Shown here one piece after another: positions 1 through 4,785 of a stretch of DNA of 6,783 bases. The notes beneath the pieces were generated by a model. It was given only the letters and a program-made list of their open reading frames with translations. It ran no database searches and was not told the DNA's origin. The first letter of the stretch is position 1. Every line of letters begins with the position of its first letter. The stretch is from an uncultured Clostridia bacterium (GTDB lineage Bacteria; Bacillota; Clostridia; Christensenellales; Borkfalkiaceae), in NCBI GenBank assembly GCA_944372565.1, contig CALVZR010000155.1:1-6783 (forward strand), read 5' to 3'. The position numbers and the translations under genes were made by a program.

Positions 1-1266
1 CCCCGCGCCGAAGCACGGGCCGCAGAACGCCGTTTTGACGACCGCGCCGCTCTCGATGAGTTTTTCGATATAGCCGTTTTCCATCAGCCCCCTGAATACG
101 GGCTGGCTGGAAGGATAGATATTGAGGGAAAATTCGCCGTTGCCGAGCGCCGAACCTTTCAGAATTTCCTGCGCCGCGGCGATGTTTTCGTACATTCCGC
201 CCGCGCACCCGGCGATCACGCCCTGGCTCACGTAAACTTTGCCGTCCTTCACCTTGTCCGTCAGGCAGAACGCGCCCTTGCCGCCGAGCAGTTTATTGCC
301 TTCCTTCTCGATTTCCGCGAGAATGTCCTTTGCGTTTTCCCTGAATTCGCGGATGGTGTAGGCGTTGCTGGGGTGGAAGGGCAGGGCGATCATCGGCTCG
401 ATTTCGGAAAGATCGAGGAACACGCCGCCGTCGTAATACGCCCCGTCTTCGGGGTGAAGTTCCTTAAACGCCTCTTCCCTGCCGTGGGCGGCGTAATATT
501 CGCGCACCTTGCCGTCCGTTTCCCAGATGGAGGAAAGGCAGGTGGTTTCGGTGGTCATCACGTCGATGCCGTTGCGGAAGTCCATGGAAAGTTTCGCAAT
601 GCCCGGGCCGATGAATTCCATCACCTTGTTTTTCACCGCGCCGTCGGCAAAAACCGCCTTCACGAGGGCGAGCGCCACGTCGTGCGGGCCTACGCCCCGT
701 TTCGGTTTTCCCGTAAGATACACGGCAACCACTTCGGGCGCGTCTATATCGTACGTTCTGCAAAGCAGCTGCTTCACGAGTTCGGGGCCGCCTTCCCCCA
801 CCGCCAGCGTGCCGAGCGCGCCGTAGCGGGTGTGCGAATCCGAGCCGAGGATCATCCCCCCGCAGAACGCCCGCTTTTCGCGCATGTACTGGTGAATGAC
901 GGCGATGTGCGGCGGCACGAACGCCCCGCCGTATTTTTTCGCCGCCGAAAGCCCGAACACGTGGTCGTCTTCGTTGATGGTGCCGCCCACCGCGCACAGC
1001 GAATTGTGGCAGTTGGTCAGCGTGTAAGGCAGGGGGAATTTTTCCAGCCCGCTCGCCTTTGCCGTCTGAATGATGCCCACGTACGTGATGTCGTGCGAGG
1101 CGATCTCGTCGAATTTTATCTTCAGTTTGGCATCGTTTCCCGAAACGTTGTGCGCCGCGAGAATGCGGTACGCCATGGTGCGCGTGCGCTCCCTTTTGTC
1201 CGCGGCGACGGCGCGGCGCAGCTTGCCGCCGCTGTAAATGCAGCCTTTTTTGATGACTTTGATCAT
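1..1266 (-). CDS. Aconitase-superfamily hydratase (partial, C-terminal part beyond window)
   Basis: Open frame of 422 codons from an ATG at 1266 to the left edge, with no stop, so the gene is truncated by the window. Aconitase-family enzymes move a hydroxyl group across a hydroxy-acid using a [4Fe-4S] cluster in the cytoplasm. Visible family marks are a GSDSHT motif (residues 141-146) and three candidate cluster cysteines: C354 in IAGCAGGMYEN, then C415 and C418 in FCGPCFGAG. The spacing (61 and 3 residues) is close to that of the mitochondrial aconitase ligands. The substrate-handling sequence differs from classical aconitase (for example TTETTCLSS near C243), so it fits the uncharacterised 'hydratase' branch related to YbhJ better than AcnA or LeuC. 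A GGAG lies 8 bases before the start. Family is confident; substrate (aconitate, homoaconitate or other) is not known. Confidence 0.9.
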   Translation of the reverse strand, partial: MIKVIKKGCIYSGGKLRRAVAADKRERTRTMAYRILAAHNVSGNDAKLKIKFDEIASHDITYVGIIQTAKASGLEKFPLPYTLTNCHNSLCAVGGTINEDDHVFGLSAAKKYGGAFVPPHIAVIHQYMREKRAFCGGMILGSDSHTRYGALGTLAVGEGGPELVKQLLCRTYDIDAPEVVAVYLTGKPKRGVGPHDVALALVKAVFADGAVKNKVMEFIGPGIAKLSMDFRNGIDVMTTETTCLSSIWETDGKVREYYAAHGREEAFKELHPEDGAYYDGGVFLDLSEIEPMIALPFHPSNAYTIREFRENAKDILAEIEKEGNKLLGGKGAFCLTDKVKDGKVYVSQGVIAGCAGGMYENIAAAQEILKGSALGNGEFSLNIYPSSQPVFRGLMENGYIEKLIESGAVVKTAFCGPCFGAG

Positions 1267-1318
1267 GTGTCCTTCTCCGTTTTCCTGCGTTTTTATTTGC
1301 GTTTTTATCTTTTTTATT

Positions 1319-1347
1319 ATTATAGCTTATTTCCGCCCGTTTGGCAA
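1319..1347 (-). promoter_or_regulatory. Sigma-A-type promoter for the hydratase gene
   Basis: On the minus strand, TTGCCA (1347-1342) is followed after exactly 17 bases by a perfect TATAAT (1324-1319). Transcription would start near 1312, giving a short leader of about 45 bases before the hydratase ATG. It is arranged back to back with the rightward promoter at 1381-1410. Confidence 0.8.
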
Positions 1348-1380
1348 GCGCATAAAAACCCGAAAAGCATTTAAAATTTC

Positions 1381-1410
1381 TTGACCTGTTTTCCCCGAGT
1401 ATGTTAAAAT
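1381..1410 (+). promoter_or_regulatory. Sigma-A-type promoter for the PH-domain protein gene
   Basis: TTGACC (1381-1386), an 18-base spacer and TAAAAT (1405-1410), the latter preceded by TG at 1402-1403, which makes it an extended -10 element. It reads rightward to the gene that starts at 1469. The divergent -35 boxes of this and the hydratase promoter are about 35 bases apart, close enough for shared control, but no clear operator was seen. Confidence 0.65.
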
Positions 1411-1468
1411 AATTCTGAAAAGGGGAAAAATCGCAAGGGGCAGAACGCCAGGAGGAAAAAACGCCGTT

Positions 1469-1918
1469 ATGAAAAGATTCCGAATGAAACAACCGGTGTA
1501 TATCATCGTCATCCTCGTCCTCGGTTCGCTGTGCGGCGTTTTCGCCGCCGTCGTGAACATCGTGAAGGCGGCGCAGACCCCCTCCGTGAACATTTCCCGC
1601 CTGCTCCTGCTTATTTTGTTAGTGGCGCTCGCGCTCTTTCTGCTCGTGCTGTGCGCGGGCATCCTCGTCTATCCCTACTACACGGTGAAAAACGGCAGGC
1701 TGTATTCCTCTATGGGCATCCTGCACACGTCGTACGACCTTGCGGACGTTACCGAACTGATGTATTTCAAGGCGCAGGGAAAGCTCGTGATGTACTTCTC
1801 TGCGGAAAAATTCGTCGTCATCATGCTCGCGGAAAGCAAGCACGACGATTTCGTGAAAGCCCTGCGCGAAGTCAACCCGAAAATCATTTACGATAACAAA
1901 ATCAACGAAAACGACTGA
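1469..1918 (+). CDS. Small membrane protein with C-terminal bacterial PH-like domain
   Basis: 149 residues. A short basic N-terminus (MKRFRMK) is followed by two hydrophobic membrane segments at about residues 10-32 and 44-68. A soluble domain follows (about 69-140) with alternating beta-strand character: YPYYTVKNGRLYSSMGI, an L-x-D-V-x-E strand turn, KLVMYFSAEKFVVIML, and a closing helix ending in a DDFVKALREVNP motif. This pattern resembles the YyaB-like bacterial PH domain (bPH_4/DUF1200) that commonly follows a pair of transmembrane helices. An AGGAGG at 1450-1455 precedes the ATG by 13 bases, somewhat long; a second in-frame ATG at 1484 would remove only five residues. The function of such proteins is generally unknown; membrane-anchored binding or sensing is inference. 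The gene stops 7 bases before the promoter of the mgtE riboswitch and has no terminator of its own. Confidence 0.75.
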   Translation: MKRFRMKQPVYIIVILVLGSLCGVFAAVVNIVKAAQTPSVNISRLLLLILLVALALFLLVLCAGILVYPYYTVKNGRLYSSMGILHTSYDLADVTELMYFKAQGKLVMYFSAEKFVVIMLAESKHDDFVKALREVNPKIIYDNKINEND

Positions 1919-1925
1919 AAATCGG

Positions 1926-1954
1926 TTGACAAACCCGCCCGAAAGGGGTAAACT
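1926..1954 (+). promoter_or_regulatory. Promoter of the M-box-mgtE transcript
   Basis: Perfect TTGACA (1926-1931), a 17-base spacer and TAAACT (1949-1954). Start of transcription would be near 1961, placing the M-box riboswitch at the very beginning of the transcript, as usual for this riboswitch class. Confidence 0.75.
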
Positions 1955-1975
1955 TTACACGGTAAAACAGCATAC

Positions 1976-2143
1976 GATTCGTTATTCCGGTAGGTAAGGC
2001 TACCGCAGGGATATGGGTTGCTGCCGCGTAACGGTGGAGACACCGTGAGCCGGTCAACAGGCTGCGTCGAAAAACAAGGCGCAATCTAACGCAACTGCAC
2101 CGCCCTGCGAAGCTAAAGCTCAGATGGTAGAACGCTTTGTTTC
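1976..2143 (+). promoter_or_regulatory. M-box (ykoK leader) magnesium riboswitch
   Basis: The sequence contains the recognisable M-box blocks in order: GGTAGGTAAGGCTACC (1989-2004), ATATGGGTTGCTGCC (2011-2025) and GGTCAACAGGC (2052-2062). Long-range pairing CGCAGGG (2004-2010) with CCCTGCG (2103-2109) is perfect. A 6-bp hairpin ACGGTG/CACCGT (2031-2046) is capped by a GAGA tetraloop. CGTT (1980-1983) can pair with AACG (2131-2134) to close the aptamer. M-boxes bind several Mg2+ ions and, when occupied, favour terminator formation, so magnesium transport genes are switched off in magnesium sufficiency. The position directly before a terminator and mgtE fits exactly. Boundaries are approximate to a few bases. 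Confidence 0.93.
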
Positions 2144-2169
2144 AAACCTGCCGGAGCGCGGGTTTTTTT
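2144..2169 (+). terminator. Riboswitch-controlled intrinsic terminator before mgtE
   Basis: Stem AAACCTGC (2144-2151) pairs with GCGGGTTT (2158-2165), 8 bp with one G-U, around a six-base loop, and runs into seven T residues (2163-2169). It sits between the M-box aptamer and the mgtE ribosome binding site, so it is the expression platform: with magnesium bound, transcription stops here. Confidence 0.88.
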
Positions 2170-2203
2170 GTTTTGCGAAAAAAGGAAAAAGGAGGTAAAC
2201 CGT

Positions 2204-3589
2204 ATGGAAGATTACAAGAGCACATTCGAAAAATTGCAGGAGCTTTATAAAGAGCGACGGTTTACCGACCTCCGCATGGCGCTGCTCGACATGGAGGCGG
2301 CGGACATCGCCGCGTTCGTGGAAGAAAACCTGGACGAAAAGGAGCAGATCGTGTTTTTCCGCCTGCTCCCCAAGGAACTCGCTTCCGACGTGTTCGTGGA
2401 ATTCGGTTCGGACACGCAGGAATCGCTCATCAAGGCGTTTACGGATAAGGAGCTGAAAGCCGTTATCGACGATATGTTCCTGGACGACACCGTGGACATC
2501 ATCGACGAGATGCCCGCGAATGTGGTGAAGCGCATTCTGCTCGCCACCGACCCCGAAGAGAGAAAGACCATCAACGAACTGCTCGAATATCCCGACGACA
2601 GCGCGGGCTCGCTGATGACCCCCGAATTCGTTTCGCTCTCCGCGGATATGACGGTGGACGCCGCCTTCGACAAGATCCGCCGCACGGGGGTGAACAAGGA
2701 AACCATTTACACCTGTTACGTAACCGACCCGCGCAAACGGCTGATCGGCGTGGTGACGGTGAAAGACCTTCTGCTCGCCGCGAAAGACGAGGTGATCGGC
2801 GACATTATGACCACCAACTTCATTTCCATCGAAACGCTGGAAGACAAGGAAGAGGTGGCGCTCAAATTCCAGAAATATTCCTACCTCGCCCTCCCCGTTA
2901 TCGACAAGGAAGGGTGCATCGTGGGCATCATCACGGTGGACGACGCCGTGGACGTTTTGCAGGAAGAGGCAACGGAAGATATCCAGATCATGGCGGCAAT
3001 CACGCCGGACGACAAGCCGTATCTGAAAACCAGCCCCTTCAAGATCTGGTTAAACCGCGCCCCGTGGCTGCTGATTTTAATGATCTCCGCCACCTTTACG
3101 GGGCTGATCTTAAACACCTACGAGGGCGACCTCAGCGCGCTCGGCGGCGGGCTGGGCACCCTGCTCATCGCCTGCGTGCCCATGATGATGGACTCGGGCG
3201 GAAACGCCGGCTCGCAGGCTTCGGTCACCGTAACCCGCGGCATCGCCTTGGGCGAACTCAAATTCAAGGATATCTTCAAGGTGATGTGGAAGGAACTGCG
3301 CGTGGGGCTGATGCTGGGCGTTACGCTGGGGCTGGTGTGCTTTGCCAAACTGCAGCTCGTGGACAGACTGCTGCTCGGCTATAACTACACCGAACTCATC
3401 TCGTTCGTCATCTCCCTCAGCCTGACCATCACGGTGGTCATTTCCAAGATCGTGGGGTGCTCCCTCCCCCTGCTCGCCAAAAAATGCAGGCTGGACCCCG
3501 CGGTGATGGCAAGTCCGTTCATCACCACCATCGTGGACGCGCTCTCTTTGATGATCTACTGCAACATCGCGCTCGCTCTGCTTGTCTGA
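2204..3589 (+). CDS. mgtE: Magnesium transporter MgtE
   Basis: 461 residues, normal length for the family. MgtE forms a dimeric Mg2+ channel in the cytoplasmic membrane, gated by its own cytosolic magnesium-sensing domains. Domain order: acidic helical N domain (about 20-128), a CBS pair (about 138-258, starting at SLMTP), then five membrane segments from about W288 to the C-terminus. Signatures include PMMMDSGGNAGSQ (326-338) with the conserved RGIALGE just after, and DPAVMASPFITTIVD (431-445), whose last Asp probably corresponds to the pore aspartate of the Thermus protein. The ATG at 2204 is chosen because a near-perfect AAAGGAGGT lies just upstream; an in-frame TTG at 2168 lies inside the riboswitch terminator and is not a credible start. 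Expression is controlled by the upstream M-box. Confidence 0.97.
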   Translation: MEDYKSTFEKLQELYKERRFTDLRMALLDMEAADIAAFVEENLDEKEQIVFFRLLPKELASDVFVEFGSDTQESLIKAFTDKELKAVIDDMFLDDTVDIIDEMPANVVKRILLATDPEERKTINELLEYPDDSAGSLMTPEFVSLSADMTVDAAFDKIRRTGVNKETIYTCYVTDPRKRLIGVVTVKDLLLAAKDEVIGDIMTTNFISIETLEDKEEVALKFQKYSYLALPVIDKEGCIVGIITVDDAVDVLQEEATEDIQIMAAITPDDKPYLKTSPFKIWLNRAPWLLILMISATFTGLILNTYEGDLSALGGGLGTLLIACVPMMMDSGGNAGSQASVTVTRGIALGELKFKDIFKVMWKELRVGLMLGVTLGLVCFAKLQLVDRLLLGYNYTELISFVISLSLTITVVISKIVGCSLPLLAKKCRLDPAVMASPFITTIVDALSLMIYCNIALALLV

Positions 3590-3624
3590 ACGGAACCTTA
3601 AAAGAAAAACGGAAGAAAAAACGG

Positions 3625-3662
3625 CGCGCCTTTCCCGCAGATTGCGGGGAAGGCGCGTTTTT
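3625..3662 (+). terminator. Intrinsic terminator of mgtE
   Basis: A 14-bp stem (3625-3638 with 3644-3657, one G-U) around the loop AGATT, followed by TTTTT (3658-3662). It begins 35 bases after the mgtE stop. On the opposite strand the same hairpin is followed by a run of six T residues, so it can also back up termination of leftward transcripts from the small RNA genes. Confidence 0.92.
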
Positions 3663-3665
3663 GTT

Positions 3666-3698
3666 AAAAAAATTACGCTCCCGCCGTAACAGGAGCGC
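3666..3698 (-). terminator. Terminator of small RNA copy A
   Basis: Read leftward: a 10-bp stem (3698-3689 with 3684-3675) with three G-U pairs and a UACG (UNCG-type) tetraloop, then AA and seven U (3672-3666). The U-tract ends 3 bases from the mgtE terminator T-tract coming from the other side. Confidence 0.8.
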
Positions 3699-3770
3699 GC
3701 ACTCGTTTATGTTTCCATAAACGCCACGTCAATGCGCAAAGGCAGCGCCTTTACGCATTATAGTATATAC
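3666..3770 (-). ncRNA. Candidate small RNA, copy A (left member of tandem pair)
   Basis: Leftward transcript expected from about 3770 to 3666, roughly 105 nt. Hairpin 1 (3756-3734) has 10 pairs including one U-G and a GCU triloop. A short linker carries UUGACG (3732-3727). Hairpin 2 (3723-3704) has 8 perfect pairs and a GAAA tetraloop. Hairpin 3 (3698-3675) is a 10-bp terminator stem with a UACG loop, followed after AA by seven U. The same order of parts occurs in copy B at 3905-3819. No open reading frame or ribosome binding site is evident, so a non-coding RNA is favoured. I do not recognise the family. Similarity to regulatory sRNA arrays such as Listeria LhrC is only in organisation. Function unknown. 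Confidence 0.72.
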
Positions 3771-3792
3771 GAAACATAGTATATACGAAACA
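3761..3792. repeat. Perfect 16-bp tandem duplication inside the promoter of copy A
   Basis: TAGTATATACGAAACA occurs at 3761-3776 and again at 3777-3792 with no change. On the minus strand each unit carries a TATACT hexamer, so the duplication doubles the -10 element of the copy A promoter and moves the used one 16 bases away from the RNA's first hairpin. Confidence 0.95.
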
Positions 3793-3806
3793 AAAACTTT
3801 TGTCAA
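3778..3806 (-). promoter_or_regulatory. Promoter of small RNA copy A
   Basis: On the minus strand: perfect TTGACA (3806-3801), a 17-base spacer and TATACT (3783-3778). Predicted start near 3770. A second TATACT (3767-3762) and an overlapping TATAAT (3762-3757) lie downstream but have no -35 box at proper spacing. Confidence 0.8.
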
Positions 3807-3818
3807 TTCTATTTCCTG

Positions 3819-3851
3819 AAAAAAAATGCGCTCCCGTCGCAACGGGAGCGC
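3819..3851 (-). terminator. Terminator of small RNA copy B
   Basis: Read leftward: a perfect 10-bp GC-rich stem (3851-3842 with 3837-3828) capped by UGCG (UNCG-type), then A and eight U (3826-3819). It also separates copy B from the copy A promoter, whose -35 box starts 12 bases further on. Confidence 0.88.
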
Positions 3852-3905
3852 GCCTCGCTTATATCGCTATAAACGTTCGTCAAACCGCAAAGGCAGCGCC
3901 TTTGC
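3819..3905 (-). ncRNA. Candidate small RNA, copy B (right member of tandem pair)
   Basis: Leftward transcript of about 87 nt, predicted to start at G3905 and end in the U-tract at 3819. Hairpin 1 begins at the first nucleotide: GCAAAGGC pairs with GCCUUUGC (3905-3887) around a GCU triloop. A linker carries UUGACG (3883-3878), as in copy A. Hairpin 2 (3875-3856) has 8 pairs, one U-G, and a GCGA tetraloop. Hairpin 3 is the terminator. The 18 bases AAAGGCGCTGCCTTTGCG are identical in both copies, while stems 2 and 3 differ by pair-preserving changes. There is no plausible ORF. Being paralogous with its own promoter and terminator, it looks like a duplicated regulatory RNA gene. Targets are unknown. 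Confidence 0.75.
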
Positions 3906-3911
3906 ATTTTC

Positions 3912-3940
3912 ATTCTACCCGCTTTCTCCCCTTTTGTCAA
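3912..3940 (-). promoter_or_regulatory. Promoter of small RNA copy B
   Basis: On the minus strand: perfect TTGACA (3940-3935), exactly 17 bases, then TAGAAT (3917-3912). The predicted start, about 7 bases past the -10 box, coincides with the first base of hairpin 1 at 3905. Confidence 0.82.
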
Positions 3941-3957
3941 CCGTTTTCCGCAAATAA

Positions 3958-4021
3958 CGCGCGGTTTCGCGCGGAGAACATGAAAAAAATTTTCGCTCCG
4001 CGTTGAAACCCGCGGAGAACA
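3958..4021. repeat. Cluster of short palindromes and a direct repeat
   Basis: Between the mscL terminator and the copy B promoter lie a 6-bp hairpin CGCGCG/CGCGCG (3958-3973), a 7-bp hairpin CTCCGCG/CGCGGAG (3996-4017) and a direct repeat GCGGAGAACA (3971-3980 and 4012-4021). In addition, CCGCGTTGAAAC (3998-4009) is an exact inverted copy of bases 4042-4053 in the mscL terminator. I see no gene here. It may be a secondary terminator or a decayed element. Confidence 0.5.
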
Positions 4022-4024
4022 ATT

Positions 4025-4060
4025 AAAAATCCCCGCCCCGCGTTTCAACGCGGGGCGGGG
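4025..4060 (-). terminator. Intrinsic terminator of the mscL cluster
   Basis: Read leftward: a 12-bp stem CCCCGCCCCGCG with CGCGGGGCGGGG (4060-4049 with 4042-4031), around a TTGAAA loop that can add two more pairs, followed by A and five T (4029-4025). It starts 25 bases after the mscL stop. There is no T-tract on the plus side, so it acts leftward only. Confidence 0.88.
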
Positions 4061-4084
4061 AAAAGCGTCTTAATCTTCCCGTCG

Positions 4085-4654
4085 TTATTTTTCGGCCTTT
4101 TCCGCCGCCTGCTTTTCAAGCAGGTTCTTGATCTCTTCGAGCAGGTATTCCGCCGTGTGCTTTTTCGCCTCCGCTTCCGCGGCGGCCTTCGCCTCGGCAG
4201 CCGCCTTGTCGCGCGCGGCAGCCAGTTTTTCGATCTCCTCCTCGCTCTTGCCCGAACGGCGCAGCTTGATATATTCTTCCTTGCTGTATCCGTAGTATTT
4301 GGGCGAACTCACCTCGCGCACCTTGTTGATGAACTTCACGATGGAGAACAAAATGAGCGCGATGATGAGGAAATTGAGGATTGCGGAAACGACTGCGCCC
4401 CAATCTATGTAGATAGATTTGGACATATCCACTGCCCCCGTTATCTCGTCAAAAACGGGTTTGAGCATGGTAACCGCGCTTTCCAGCCCGCCGCCCGCGC
4501 CCGCGAGCGCCCAGTTGACCAGCGGCTGAAACACGTTGTTGGTGAGCGCGGTCACGATGGCGGTGAACGCGCCGCCGACGATCACGCCCACGGCCATATC
4601 GATCACGTTGCCGCGGGTGATGAACGTCTTGAATTCCTTGAAAAACTTCTTCAT
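4085..4654 (-). CDS. mscL: Large-conductance mechanosensitive channel MscL with enlarged cytoplasmic linker
   Basis: 189 residues, longer than the usual 120-150. MscL is a homopentameric channel of the cytoplasmic membrane that opens under high tension to release solutes during osmotic downshock. N-terminal helix FFKEFKTFITRG is followed by the hallmark RGNVIDMAVGVIVGGAF (14-30) within TM1 (about 17-42). A periplasmic loop and TM2 (about 85-110) follow. The C-terminal bundle helix is recognisable as YLLEEIKNLLEKQ (170-182). Between TM2 and that helix lies an extra charged region of about 50 residues (SPKYYGYSKEEY, then GKSEEEIEKL, then an Ala/Glu/Lys-rich helix 144-165) that accounts for the added length. 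ATG at 4654 has GGGAGG 10 bases upstream and overlaps the preceding small ORF's stop as ATGA, suggesting translational coupling. Confidence 0.95.
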   Translation of the reverse strand: MKKFFKEFKTFITRGNVIDMAVGVIVGGAFTAIVTALTNNVFQPLVNWALAGAGGGLESAVTMLKPVFDEITGAVDMSKSIYIDWGAVVSAILNFLIIALILFSIVKFINKVREVSSPKYYGYSKEEYIKLRRSGKSEEEIEKLAAARDKAAAEAKAAAEAEAKKHTAEYLLEEIKNLLEKQAAEKAEK

Positions 4655-4785
4655 CCGTTTCTTTCCTCCCGAAATATTTTTTCTTTCAGTTTATAAAGTT
4701 TTTTCGCCGCGCGCGCCGCCGTTTTTGGATTCGCCCCTTTCAGCGCGTTTTCGAGCGCGGCGATTTCTTCTAAAATATCTCTCAT
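4651..4785 (-). CDS. Small 44-residue hypothetical protein between uppP and mscL
   Basis: Starts with ATG at 4785, which overlaps the uppP stop as ATGA, and ends with TGA at 4653-4651, which overlaps the mscL ATG in the same way. The product is MRDILEEIAALENALKG, then NPKTAARAAKKLYKLKEKIF, then REERNG: two probable amphipathic helices separated by a G-x-N-P turn, acidic first half and strongly basic second half, no membrane segment. The mscL ribosome binding site GGGAGG lies inside its last codons (the REE of REERNG). No own Shine-Dalgarno is obvious, so it is probably translated by ribosomes finishing uppP. I do not recognise a family. The exact double overlap and protein-like composition argue that it is real rather than chance. 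Its role could be structural coupling only. Confidence 0.65.
   Translation of the reverse strand: MRDILEEIAALENALKGANPKTAARAAKKLYKLKEKIFREERNG

Noticed and set aside
373..1492. Long ORFs on both strands overlapping the hydratase gene
   Set aside because: They are other frames of a strongly coding GC-rich gene. Their products are rich in Arg/His/Ala without family motifs, while the minus frame from 1266 carries clear aconitase signatures.
2110..2150. tRNA-like stretch (AGCTCAGATGGTAGAAC and GTTTCAAAC)
   Set aside because: It resembles D-arm and T-arm boxes, but there is no acceptor stem or anticodon arm, and it is fully explained by the 3' end of the M-box and the terminator.
2168..2203. Longer MgtE with a TTG start at 2168
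   Set aside because: The TTG lies in the riboswitch terminator T-tract, has no ribosome binding site, and the ATG at 2204 has an excellent one.
3666..3905. The tandem modules as REP/MITE-like palindromic repeats
   Set aside because: They keep properly spaced promoters, U-tracts and strand-specific tetraloops, which a mobile palindrome would not need. A genome-wide copy count would still be useful.
3457..4006. Small plus-strand ORFs over the end of mgtE and across the small RNA region
   Set aside because: They cross terminators and structured repeats, lack ribosome binding sites and have no protein-like features.
3958..4021. A third small RNA copy
   Set aside because: There is no -35/-10 pair at proper spacing and no match to the hairpin 1 or hairpin 2 sequences of copies A and B.
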